In this document: positions 33,947 through 42,643 of the stretch, piece by piece
Layout of the letters: each line of letters starts with the position of its first letter
Numbering within the stretch: the stretch's first letter is position 1
Assembly: GCF_001541345.2 (NCBI RefSeq)
Contig: NZ_LMVL02000001.1
Span: forward strand, 1-64,000
DNA from: Gillisella vitis
GTDB lineage: Bacteria > Pseudomonadota > Alphaproteobacteria > Rhizobiales > Rhizobiaceae
Reading direction: 5' to 3'
DNA length: 64,000 nt
Notes under the pieces: model-generated
Databases searched by the model: none
What the model was told of the DNA's origin: nothing
Seen by the model: only the letters and a program-made list of their open reading frames with translations
Position numbers and translations under genes: made by a program

Positions 33947-33978
33947 CACTGACCCTCCTTGCGTGCCCCCTGGGCATC

Positions 33979-34013
33979 AAAAAATCCGGTAGGCGGATGC
34001 CGAAGCCTCCGCC
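33979..34013 (-). terminator. Terminator-like hairpin between tssA and tssB
   Basis: On the minus strand GGCGGAGGC, loop TTCG and GCATCCGCC form a 9-bp stem with one mismatch (33992-34013). A 7-nt spacer and then T6 (33979-33984) follow. The stable TTCG loop and T-run resemble a weak intrinsic terminator, here inside the operon, so it may attenuate readthrough from tssA. Confidence 0.45.
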
Positions 34014-34021
34014 GATATGTG

Positions 34022-35098
34022 TTAGTTTCCGCTCTCCTTGGCCGGTTTGATGCCGGCAGCAATGAGAATGGCATTTCTGGTCTGTGCTTCCGGCAGCAAC
34101 TCCGTCAGCAATTCGGAAAAATCCATGCGCCCGCGCCGCACCAGGGTTTCAATCGAAAGCGAAATCGGCGAATGCGGTTCCGTGCGGCGGAAATAGCGGG
34201 CGACATTCATCAGGAGATCGAAGGCGTCTTCACGCGAAGCAATGCCTTCGGGGCCCTCGGCAGAGCGAGCGGCGGGTTGCACCGCGCCGGCCGCAGCATT
34301 CTGTTGGGTCGTCTGTCCATCTTCACCTGAAGGGATGCCATTTTGATTGGCAGGCAATGTCGCGTCGTCGCGTCCGCCAAGACTGCGAATCGCAGCAATG
34401 ATTTCCTCCAGCACATTGCGGATATTGGATGCCGGTGGGGCAAACTGTCCGTAGCGCTGGGTAACGAGCGCATTGAAGCTATTGAAGGCAGCGAGGCATG
34501 TGTTGACCTCGGCCAAATGGGCGGAAAGAGCGGCTATTCCTGCCTCGGCTGCGGCCTGATGCAGGCTATCGCGCAAACCCGTTTCATCACTGCGCTGGGC
34601 AAGTTGATAATCCCAAAGCGTGAATTCCCCAAATTTCCCAAGTGGCAAAAGCGAAGACAGGCGTAAGGGCTGAATCAATGTTCCCTCGGCGCCAAAACCG
34701 TTCAATCCGGCAAAGGGCGCCAGCTTTTCCTCGATATCTTCATCGTCGATCGAATGAAGCTCGTCGCTATATCGTTCTATAAGCGACGCCGTCGCTTCAT
34801 AGACTTCACTCAGGCCGGGAAACCCCTCAAGTCGCAAACGGGATTCTGCAAGCCAAGCCAATACTTCGAGATCTTTGCTGACGGAAGAAGTAATCTGCAA
34901 TCCAAGATTGCTCACTAGGTTCCAGCTTTGGGAAACTTTGATAACCTCTCCAGGTGTCGTAGATCTTTCTTCCGTCCTTGCTTGGTTCCTCGCGTCCTTA
35001 ATTCTATAGTATACCTCACGGTAATTGGCGTCCACGCGAATATTTATTCCGCACGGTCCGTTTTCTACTAATGCTGCAGCCAATTCATTGTCGATCAA
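34022..35098 (-). CDS. tssA: T6SS assembly cap protein TssA (ImpA)
   Basis: TssA (358 aa) has the ImpA N-terminal domain right at its start (NGPCGINIRVDANYREVYYRIKDARNQAR) and a C-terminal helical region (EDAFDLLMNVARYFRRTEPHSPISLSIETLVRRGRMDFSELL). The only start that keeps the family N-terminus is TTG at 35098; a stop lies ten codons upstream and no ATG or GTG is in between. It is the first gene of the minus-strand operon. Confidence 0.9.
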   Translation of the reverse strand: MIDNELAAALVENGPCGINIRVDANYREVYYRIKDARNQARTEERSTTPGEVIKVSQSWNLVSNLGLQITSSVSKDLEVLAWLAESRLRLEGFPGLSEVYEATASLIERYSDELHSIDDEDIEEKLAPFAGLNGFGAEGTLIQPLRLSSLLPLGKFGEFTLWDYQLAQRSDETGLRDSLHQAAAEAGIAALSAHLAEVNTCLAAFNSFNALVTQRYGQFAPPASNIRNVLEEIIAAIRSLGGRDDATLPANQNGIPSGEDGQTTQQNAAAGAVQPAARSAEGPEGIASREDAFDLLMNVARYFRRTEPHSPISLSIETLVRRGRMDFSELLTELLPEAQTRNAILIAAGIKPAKESGN

Positions 35099-35317
35099 CG
35101 ATAGACTAGCCCCGTTTTGAATTAACTAATATATGTTACTTGTTAATGTGGGGCGCAGTTATATTTTTGTCAACCTGAGGTCATTTGTTTGATGTCGAGG
35201 GTGATGCCTCGCTTTGCATATCTTAAAAAAATTATCTAGCACTCTGGACAGGGTGGGGTAATCGCCTTAGTTGTTCATTCCAACGAAGGTAAGGTCGTTG
35301 CTGGGGAGGCTTTTTGC
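35099..35317. promoter_or_regulatory. Divergent promoter region tssA / clpV
   Basis: This 219-bp AT-rich spacer separates the two T6SS transcription units and should carry both promoters. A short hairpin (CGAGG-GTGATG-CCTCG, near 35198-35213) is visible. I could not pick convincing -35/-10 pairs or a sigma-54 site. Confidence 0.45.
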
Positions 35318-38029
35318 ATGTCGCATATTGACCTCAATCGATTGATCGAATCGCTTGAGCCTGATTTGCGTGTCGCGCTTGAGACGGCTGCATCCACAGC
35401 AGCCGGGCGCGGACACGGACAAGTTGATATTGCTCATCTGCTTGCCGCCGTCATGGACGCGGCGTCGTTTCAACCTGTGTTGGAGCAATTGGGCTTGCCC
35501 ATTGCAGCGCTTCGACGCGAAGTGGGCGATGCACTTGATGACACTGTCGTTTCCGGCTCTGGTCAGCTCGCTTTGTCACAGAATATTCTGACCCTGGGTC
35601 GGGAAGCATGGATTTGTGCTTCGCTCCAGTCTGGACGACGTGCCATTACGCTTGCCGATATATTTGCGGCCATGGACGATGAGCCATCGCTCCGCGCCTT
35701 GACCCGTGGTCGCTTCCCGTCGCTCAGGATGTTGGATCGAACCGCACTCGAAACTCTTTTGCAGGCAGACGTTGTCGCCGAGACGCCGAAATCGTCGCTG
35801 TCTCCGGCTTCCGCCCGTGAAGACGAGTTTCTGCGACTTTACACTCATGACCTCACCGAAGACGCACGGGCAGGCCGGCTTGATCCCGTCGTCGGTCGTG
35901 ATGGCGAACTTCGCCAGATGATCGACATCTTGTTGCGCAGGCGACAGAATAATCCGATCCTGGTCGGTGAGGCAGGCGTTGGCAAGACAGCGGTGGCCGA
36001 AGCGCTGGCGCTGGAGATTGCCGCCGGCCGCGTGCCGGAAAAATTGCAATCCGTACGGCTTTTGATGCTCGATCTGACTCTGTTGCAGGCAGGCGCTGGC
36101 GTGAAGGGCGAGTTCGAACGGCGGTTGACCGGCGTTATCGAAGCGGTGAAGCGCTCGCCGGAACCTATCATCCTGTTTATCGATGAAGCGCATGGCCTGA
36201 TCGGTGCCGGTGGGGCAAGCGGGCAAGGCGATGCAGCCAATATTCTCAAGCCAGCGCTGGCGCGTGGCGAAGTGCGCACCATCGCTGCCACCACCTGGAG
36301 CGAGTACAAGAAGTATTTCGAAAAAGACGCGGCACTGACCCGCCGCTTCCAACCTGTGCATGTGCGTGAGCCGGACGAGGAAACCGCAATCCGCATGCTT
36401 CGCGGCATTGCGGAGACCTTCATGGCCCATCATGGGGTGAAGATCCGTGACGAGGCTATCGTTGCTGCCGTGCAACTGTCTGCGCGCTTCCTGCCTGCAC
36501 GCCAATTGCCTGACAAGGCGGTCAGCCTGATCGATACCGCCGCAGCCACGGTTTCGCTGGCGCGCCAGACAGTGCCGGAACAATTACTGCTTCTTAAAAG
36601 CGAGCTTTCCCATCTCACGGTTGAGACCGACTGGCTTGCCCGTGAGCCTGATGATACGGATGTGCTGGAGCGCCGCCAGGCGGTTACCGCTGAAATGGAG
36701 CGTCTGACGAGGCAAATCGATAGCCTTCAAGCGCGCTATGACGCTGAAATTGCTGCGTTTGCAGTGAGTGATGAAGCGGCAGCGGTAGGCGGTGATAAGA
36801 TGGCGTCGAAGGGTGCTCCTGACGTCAACGTCACCCCATTGATCAGCCCCCAGCGGACACGGGGGCTTGCCCGCCGGGCAGCGTCTCTGGCGCCAACCTC
36901 GGCTGGCGAGGAAAAGCTCATACCGCATGAGGTCGATCGCAATGTCGTGGCCGCCGTTCTGGCGCGGTGGACCGGTATTCCTCTCGGCAAATTGCTGGCC
37001 GATCAGATCGAAAGCGCAAAGAGCCTCGACATGAGGCTGAAGGAAAAGGTAATCGGCCAGGATGCCGCGCTGGAACGGATTGGCGATGCCATGCGTGCGG
37101 CGCGCGCCGGGCTTTCCGATCCGCGACGTCCGCCTGCCGTGTTCATGCTGGTCGGCATGTCGGGAACCGGCAAAACGGAAACCGCGCTAACCCTGGCTGA
37201 CCTGATGTATGGTGGTAGCCAGCATCTGACGACGATCAACATGTCGGAATTCAAGGAAGAGCACAAAGTATCCATGCTGCTGGGCGCGCCTCCGGGCTAT
37301 GTCGGCTATGGCGAAGGTGGTGTGCTGACCGAAGCCGTGCGGCGTCGGCCCTACGGCGTGCTGTTGCTGGACGAAATCGACAAGGCGCATCCCGGTGTTC
37401 AGGATATTTTCTATCAGGTGTTCGACAAGGGAATGTTGCGCGATGGCGAAGGCCGCGATGTCGACTTCCGCAATACCACGATTTTCATGACGGCTAATAC
37501 CGGCTCGGAATTGCTGGCCTCCTTGGCTCTTGATCCAGACACCATGCCCGAAGGCGAGGCTTTGGAAGCGCTGCTGATGCCGGAGCTGCAAAAACAGTTC
37601 AAGCCAGCCTTCCTTGGACGCACGGTGCTTTTGCCCTTCATGCCGCTTGGCAAAGATGCCCTGTCGCGGATCGTCGATATCCAGATCGACCGCATTCGGG
37701 AGCGTATTTTTTCGGCCTATGGCACAGAGCTTTTTCTGTCTGAAGAGGCCCGCAATGCGCTGATTGGACGCGCCGTTGCCAGTGAGATCGGAGCCCGCGC
37801 CATCGAAATCATGATTGGCCGGGATCTGTTGCCGCCGCTTTCCAGCTTCTTCCTTGAGCTGGTCGCATCCGGCGGAAAGGTTACCGAAGCGCAGGTAACC
37901 CATGATGAAAGAGGGTTCGGCGTTCGCGCCGGGGCCGCTGGGGAAAACGAGGAATTCGTCGATGCCTCTGGTCTATCGATGGATAAGGATGCCGCGTCGG
38001 AAGGGGTATCCAGACGCATGCGGCAGTGA
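35318..38029 (+). CDS. clpV: T6SS sheath-recycling AAA+ ATPase ClpV (TssH)
   Basis: ClpV/TssH (903 aa) has the Clp N-domain (about 10-145), AAA1 with Walker A GEAGVGKTAVAEAL (about 215), a short coiled M region, and AAA2 with Walker A GMSGTGKTETAL (about 612). The VGYGEGGVLTEAVRRRPYGVLLLDEIDKAHP segment is typical of ClpB/ClpV. It pulls contracted TssB/TssC sheaths apart. The start follows GGGGAGG. A basic, low-complexity stretch at about 500-530 between the two AAA modules is probably flexible. Confidence 0.94.
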   Translation: MSHIDLNRLIESLEPDLRVALETAASTAAGRGHGQVDIAHLLAAVMDAASFQPVLEQLGLPIAALRREVGDALDDTVVSGSGQLALSQNILTLGREAWICASLQSGRRAITLADIFAAMDDEPSLRALTRGRFPSLRMLDRTALETLLQADVVAETPKSSLSPASAREDEFLRLYTHDLTEDARAGRLDPVVGRDGELRQMIDILLRRRQNNPILVGEAGVGKTAVAEALALEIAAGRVPEKLQSVRLLMLDLTLLQAGAGVKGEFERRLTGVIEAVKRSPEPIILFIDEAHGLIGAGGASGQGDAANILKPALARGEVRTIAATTWSEYKKYFEKDAALTRRFQPVHVREPDEETAIRMLRGIAETFMAHHGVKIRDEAIVAAVQLSARFLPARQLPDKAVSLIDTAAATVSLARQTVPEQLLLLKSELSHLTVETDWLAREPDDTDVLERRQAVTAEMERLTRQIDSLQARYDAEIAAFAVSDEAAAVGGDKMASKGAPDVNVTPLISPQRTRGLARRAASLAPTSAGEEKLIPHEVDRNVVAAVLARWTGIPLGKLLADQIESAKSLDMRLKEKVIGQDAALERIGDAMRAARAGLSDPRRPPAVFMLVGMSGTGKTETALTLADLMYGGSQHLTTINMSEFKEEHKVSMLLGAPPGYVGYGEGGVLTEAVRRRPYGVLLLDEIDKAHPGVQDIFYQVFDKGMLRDGEGRDVDFRNTTIFMTANTGSELLASLALDPDTMPEGEALEALLMPELQKQFKPAFLGRTVLLPFMPLGKDALSRIVDIQIDRIRERIFSAYGTELFLSEEARNALIGRAVASEIGARAIEIMIGRDLLPPLSSFFLELVASGGKVTEAQVTHDERGFGVRAGAAGENEEFVDASGLSMDKDAASEGVSRRMRQ

Positions 38030-38091
38030 GTGAAAGGTGAACCATACCTCGCCGTGAACGAGGTGATTTCAATTTATATAGGAGAATTTAT

Positions 38092-38568
38092 ATGCCGATT
38101 TATCTGAAGGTCGATGGTATCCAGGGTGATGCGACCCACGAAGAGCACCGCAACTGGATGGACATCGAGGCTATTCACTGGAATGTCAGCCGGGCCATGA
38201 ACACCACGGCTGGTTCTACCGCAAACCGTGAAGCCTCTGAACCCGCAATTTCCGAAGTCATCCTGACCAAGGTCAGCGATTCCTCTTCCACGAAATTGTT
38301 CCAGGAAGCCTGCGCTGGCCGCACCGGCAAGCAAGCGGTGATCCACATGGTCACCACCGGCAATCCCGGCAATACCTATATCGAATACACGCTCACCAAC
38401 ACGCTGATCGCCAATTATTCCGTCGATTCCAGTGGTGACCGTCCGGTCGAAACCATCAAGCTGAACTTCACCAAGATCGAAGTGAAGTACACGCCTTATG
38501 ACGACCAGAACAACCCGAAGTCGCCAATGATCGCATCTTACGATCTGTCGACCACAAAGGCTGCGTAA
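38092..38568 (+). CDS. hcp: T6SS tube protein Hcp (TssD)
   Basis: Hcp (158 aa) starts MPIYLKVDGIQGDA and has AIHWNVSR, the GKQAVIHMVTTGNPGNTYIEYTLTN core and IKLNFTKIEVKYTPYDDQN. It forms hexameric rings that stack into the secreted tube. AGGAGA precedes the start, and a strong terminator follows, consistent with a highly expressed gene read from the clpV side. Confidence 0.95.
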   Translation: MPIYLKVDGIQGDATHEEHRNWMDIEAIHWNVSRAMNTTAGSTANREASEPAISEVILTKVSDSSSTKLFQEACAGRTGKQAVIHMVTTGNPGNTYIEYTLTNTLIANYSVDSSGDRPVETIKLNFTKIEVKYTPYDDQNNPKSPMIASYDLSTTKAA

Positions 38569-38586
38569 TTCGCCTTTCTCTTGCAG

Positions 38587-38610
38587 CGGCACCGCCTTCG
38601 GGCGGTGCCG
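38587..38610 (+). terminator. Intrinsic terminator after hcp
   Basis: CGGCACCGCC (38587-38596), loop TTCG and GGCGGTGCCG (38601-38610) form a perfect 10-bp GC-rich stem. It is followed by TATTTGTTGT, a loose T-tract. Confidence 0.75.
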
Positions 38611-38745
38611 TATTTGTTGTGATGCCGATATTTCGGATGCGCCCGTTCGAGCGAATGTTCCCTGATAGCGTCTTTAAGGTGAGGGTGCGTGAGCAACTTC
38701 GGCCTTCGGTATCAAGCACGTCTATCGTGATCCAAGGAGAAGGCT

Positions 38746-39252
38746 ATGCCTGATTTCGATGTTTCTTCATCACGTCTGAAGATGAAGCCGTTTAACAGCA
38801 ATGATGTATCCGAGCCCATGACCCGTATGGGACGAGGTCCGTCACTGGATTACATTACCTATGCACCCGGTCCGCGTGAAGTTGCATCTCGCAACGCCGT
38901 TGGAGGCGCCGCCGCCTCTGCGCTGCGTATGGGGTCGGAGGCTCTGAACAGCTATGCCTTGACCCATTGGGCAAAGAAATGGCTGGAAAATAACGAGACC
39001 AAAATCCTCGCAAAACTGATGGAAACCGGCGATGGCGCCTTTGTCGTTCAAGTGAACTACATGGAATCCGACGCCAATGAGACCCGGACCTATCTCAGCC
39101 GCGATATTTATCTGCTTGGAACCGTGCCAAAGGCTGCTGATGCTGGTCGTATACTGACGGCGGATCTGATGTATGGTCCGAAGATCGATGCGCAACGTCC
39201 CAATAATTCGATCAAGTTCCGCTATGCCTATCTGGTGGGCGAGCGCCTTTGA
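38746..39252 (+). CDS. Unrecognised 168-aa protein next to hcp
   Basis: I do not recognise this protein. It has a clear AAGGAG site and an open, gene-like frame. There is no signal peptide and no membrane segment. The first 45 residues are rich in Ser, Asn, Pro and Arg. The rest looks like a compact alpha/beta domain (ALTHWAKKWLENNETKI, GDGAFVVQVNYMES, TRTYLSRDIYLLG, IKFRYAYLVGERL). In Agrobacterium, genes just beyond hcp encode T6SS effectors and immunity proteins, so an effector, adaptor or cargo role is possible. It is separated from hcp by a terminator and should have its own promoter in 38611-38730. Confidence 0.72.
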   Translation: MPDFDVSSSRLKMKPFNSNDVSEPMTRMGRGPSLDYITYAPGPREVASRNAVGGAAASALRMGSEALNSYALTHWAKKWLENNETKILAKLMETGDGAFVVQVNYMESDANETRTYLSRDIYLLGTVPKAADAGRILTADLMYGPKIDAQRPNNSIKFRYAYLVGERL

Positions 39253-40077
39253 GAGGTTGGGTTTTTCATCCTGCTTGCACCGAATGCTTTCATCAAAGTG
39301 GCGCTGCTGTGAGAAATACGAAGAACAGGTATTCGTCTGTTGTCCGCAGCCATATCATCAGCAGGATGCTTCATCACGAAGTCGAGCACGCATCGTGGTG
39401 AAATGTCGTTTAACCCAGCCGGATGGCGGTAGCGTTCGATCTCCAAACCGCGCAAGGGTCGACAGCATCGTGTTGCTCTGCTAATCACGGCCATGGCGAT
39501 TAACCAAGATATGATGTCGGCAAACGAAGAGCAGACTTTTTCAAAAGGTCTGAAGCCCGGCGTTACCGTTGCCATGATCGCCCTTGCGGTTGCCTATCTC
39601 GGCTTCTTATTTGGGGCACCGTTACCCGCGCCGCTTGGCGCACACGGGTCGGCGCTTTTGCATGCGCCCCAGCAGACGCAGCATCTGGCGGCTCGGGAAA
39701 ATGGCAGCCGGGCTGTTGCACTTGCGTCCCGGCCCGATCCACGAGTTCCAGTGCCGCCGCCTGTGGCTGTAGTAAGCTTGGGGGCTGAGCATTTCCTGCT
39801 TGTCGGGCGGTCTTCTGTCCAGCGCATCGTGCGTTCTTCGCCTTTGGTTTCCGGGCGGATTTCGCGGGCTAACCTGGCCAGGGCGCCCCCATCCTTGTCG
39901 GCTTGATCCCGTTTTTTCGATCAACGCGCGACCGCGCACCGACCGTCTGCCGTGCAATACCTGTGACCAGGATTATGCCGCAGACATCAAGCGTATCATT
40001 TAAGCCTATAGCCTGTTCGCGGCGTTTGGCATGTGAATACGCTTCGGCAGCAGCGGCGCAGGCATGGATACTGTTCT
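39253..40077. other. 825-bp stretch with no firmly identified gene
   Basis: The stretch lies between the 168-aa gene and secDF. The best frame is 39493-39906 (listed separately). A second frame ends at 40003 with a plausible tail (RPRTDRLPCNTCDQDYAADI) but no good start. Nothing else was recognised, and the secDF promoter must lie here. Confidence 0.4.
39493..39906 (+). CDS. Hypothetical small membrane protein, doubtful
   Basis: A 137-aa frame with one hydrophobic segment near the N-terminus (VTVAMIALAVAYLGFLFGAPLP) followed by an Ala/Pro/Arg-rich region. There is no Shine-Dalgarno sequence at the ATG, and the second half reads like an antisense or off-frame translation. It could be a small secDF-linked membrane protein or a chance frame. 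Confidence 0.3.
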   Translation: MAINQDMMSANEEQTFSKGLKPGVTVAMIALAVAYLGFLFGAPLPAPLGAHGSALLHAPQQTQHLAARENGSRAVALASRPDPRVPVPPPVAVVSLGAEHFLLVGRSSVQRIVRSSPLVSGRISRANLARAPPSLSA

Positions 40078-42597
40078 ATGAAAACCTCTCCCTGGCTTGT
40101 GGCCACCTATGTGGTCATCATCGCCTTTGGCATTCTAACGGCACTGCCGAATATTCTCTCGCCAAACACTCTCAATAGCTTTCCATCGTGGTTCCCGAAG
40201 GACAAGGTCGCACTCGGCCTTGACCTGCGCGGTGGCTCTCATCTCGTGCTTGAGGTCGATAGCGCCGATCTGGTTCAGGAACGATTGCAAAGCCTGATCC
40301 AGGATTCTCGCCGGGCGTTGCGCGATGCAGGCGTCGATGCGGCGACAGTGCGCAAAAGCGGCTCGTCGCTGGTTGTGACCCTTCAATCGGCAGAGCAAAG
40401 ACCTGCGGCTTTGACCGCCTTGGGTAAGCTTGCCCATCCGGTCGGCCTGACGGGCGCGCCTGATCTGGCATTTGCGGGTGATGGCACCACCATATCCATA
40501 ACGCTTGCCGAGGCTGGAATTACCGACCGCGCCAATGCCGGGGTGGAGCAGAGCCTGGAAATCATCCGCCAGCGTATCGACCAGGTTGGTGTTGCCGAAC
40601 CAACGATCCAGCGCATCGGCGGTGATCGTATCCTCGTTCAGCTTCCTGGCACGCAGGACCCGGCGCGCATACGCGAGCTTCTTGGCTCCACCGCCAAGAT
40701 GAGCTTTCACATGCTGTCGGAAAATGCCACGGATGGCACAGCCGTACCGCGCGGCGTCACTATGCTGAAGGACGATGAGGGCCGCGCCTATCCGGTTGAT
40801 GACCGGGTGGAACTGGCAGGTGATCGCCTGACCGACGCCCGTGTTGGCTTCGACCCGAACACCAATGAGCCGCTGGTCAGTTTCCGCTTCGATACGGCGG
40901 GTGCGGCGCGGTTTGCCGAAATCACCCGTGTCAATGTCGGCAAGCCTTTTGCCATCGTGCTGGACGACAAGGTTCTGTCTGCCCCTGTCATCCGTGAGCC
41001 GATTACCGGTGGTTCCGGCCAGATTTCCGGGAATTTTACGGTGGAAAGCGCAACTGACCTTGCGGCACTGCTGCGCGCCGGAGCGCTGCCCGTCAAGCTC
41101 ACGGTCATCGAAGAGCGGACGGTTGGCGCTGACCTTGGCGCGGACGCGATTAAGATGGGCGTCTATACCGGGTTGATCGGCTTTGCCCTGGTCGTCGGCT
41201 TCATGATCGTGCTCTACGGCGGTTGGGGGATTATTGCCAATCTGGCCCTCGGTCTCAATGTCATCCTGACCTTCGCCTGCCTGTCGCTGATCGGGGCGAC
41301 ACTGACCCTGCCGGGTATTGCTGGTATCGTTCTTGGCATCGGCCTTGCTGTCGATGCCAACGTGCTGATCAACGAGCGAATTCGGGAAGAAACCCGCAAG
41401 GGTCGGAGCGCCATGGCGGCGCTGGATGCCGGTTTCCGCCGGGCTTATTCTACCATTATCGATAGTAATGTGACGGCGCTGATCGCCACGCTGCTGCTGT
41501 TCTGGTTCGGATCTGGCCCGGTTCGCGGTTTTGCTATCACCATGGGTCTTGGCATTGCCATATCGATGTTTACAGCGGTTTCGGTGGTGCGTGTCGTCAT
41601 GCTCGCCATCGTCAGGCGTTACAAGCTGAAACGTCTGGATATCAAGCCGCTTCTGCCTGTCCAGCTCATCCCTGATGGAACGCGCATTCGGTTCATGAAG
41701 GCGCGTTTCATTGGTATCGGCATTTCGGCCTTTCTTTCAATTGCCTCTGTCATCCTGTTCTTCACGCCGGGCTTGAATTATGGCGTGGATTTTCGCGGTG
41801 GTATCCAGCTTGAAGTGGTGACCCAGGATCGCGCCGATCTCGCCGCCTTCCGGTCGGGTCTGGACGGGCTTGGGCTGGGCGATGTCACCCTGCAGGAGTT
41901 CGGCGATGCTCGTCACCTGCTGGTTCGCGTCGAGCGGCAGCCGGGAGGGGAAGAAGCGCAGACCACGGCGGTGGAGCGGTTGAGAACCGAGGTTAAGGTC
42001 ATCGATGCGACGGCCTCGGTGGAGCGTACCGAAGTTGTCGGCCCGAAGGTGTCGGGGGAGCTTGCGACCGCGGGTATCCTCTCGGTCGTCCTCGCCAGCC
42101 TGGCCATGCTGGGCTATATCTGGGCGCGTTTCGAGTGGCCTTTTGCGGTTGGCGCTATCGCCACGCTCGTTCTCGATGTTACCAAGACGATTGGCTTTTT
42201 CGCGCTCACCGGGCTTGATTTCAACCTGACGGCCATCGCGGCGCTGCTGACCCTGGTCGGTTATTCCGTCAATGACAAGGTCGTGGTCTATGACCGGATG
42301 CGGGAGAATATGCGGCTTTACAAGACGATGCCGCTGCGTGAACTGATCGATCTGTCGATCAACGAAACGCTGGCCCGCAGCCTGTATACATCGGCCACTG
42401 CCTTTCTTTCGCTGTTGCCCATGGCCATCTGGGGCGGCAGCGCAGTCGAGAGCTTTGCCGTGCCGATGATTTTCGGCATTGCCATTGCGGCCTCATCGTC
42501 GGTGTTTATTGCCGCACCGATCCTGCTGTTCTTAGGCGATTGGCGTCGCAAACGGGCGGCAGTTCCAGAAAAGCCAGCCGGTTCCGTCGAGGCTTGA
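40078..42597 (+). CDS. secDF: Fused protein-export membrane protein SecDF
   Basis: The 839-aa fusion of SecD and SecF uses the proton gradient to help secreted proteins leave the Sec channel. The SecD part (about 1-510) has the first membrane helix, GLDLRGGSHLVLEV, the P1 domain, and the six-helix block with GIGLAVDANVLINERIREE. The SecF part (about 530-839) has NYGVDFRGGIQLEV and TLVGYSVNDKVVVYDRMREN. Both halves keep the conserved Asp/Arg regions. ATG 40078 gives the normal N-terminus (MKTSPWLVATYVVII), but its ribosome site is weak; the GTG at 40033 is less likely. Confidence 0.93.
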   Translation: MKTSPWLVATYVVIIAFGILTALPNILSPNTLNSFPSWFPKDKVALGLDLRGGSHLVLEVDSADLVQERLQSLIQDSRRALRDAGVDAATVRKSGSSLVVTLQSAEQRPAALTALGKLAHPVGLTGAPDLAFAGDGTTISITLAEAGITDRANAGVEQSLEIIRQRIDQVGVAEPTIQRIGGDRILVQLPGTQDPARIRELLGSTAKMSFHMLSENATDGTAVPRGVTMLKDDEGRAYPVDDRVELAGDRLTDARVGFDPNTNEPLVSFRFDTAGAARFAEITRVNVGKPFAIVLDDKVLSAPVIREPITGGSGQISGNFTVESATDLAALLRAGALPVKLTVIEERTVGADLGADAIKMGVYTGLIGFALVVGFMIVLYGGWGIIANLALGLNVILTFACLSLIGATLTLPGIAGIVLGIGLAVDANVLINERIREETRKGRSAMAALDAGFRRAYSTIIDSNVTALIATLLLFWFGSGPVRGFAITMGLGIAISMFTAVSVVRVVMLAIVRRYKLKRLDIKPLLPVQLIPDGTRIRFMKARFIGIGISAFLSIASVILFFTPGLNYGVDFRGGIQLEVVTQDRADLAAFRSGLDGLGLGDVTLQEFGDARHLLVRVERQPGGEEAQTTAVERLRTEVKVIDATASVERTEVVGPKVSGELATAGILSVVLASLAMLGYIWARFEWPFAVGAIATLVLDVTKTIGFFALTGLDFNLTAIAALLTLVGYSVNDKVVVYDRMRENMRLYKTMPLRELIDLSINETLARSLYTSATAFLSLLPMAIWGGSAVESFAVPMIFGIAIAASSSVFIAAPILLFLGDWRRKRAAVPEKPAGSVEA

Positions 42598-42606
42598 TCA
42601 ACAGAT

Positions 42607-42636
42607 CCCGGCTGCCGTCCACGGACGGCAGCCGGG
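42607..42636. terminator. Bidirectional terminator between secDF and the FAD protein gene
   Basis: CCCGGCTGCCGTC and GACGGCAGCCGGG form a perfect 13-bp stem with a 4-nt loop, ten bases after the secDF stop and eight before the end of the convergent gene. No long T-run is present; the call is based on strength and position. Confidence 0.65.
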
Positions 42637-42643
42637 CTATCGT

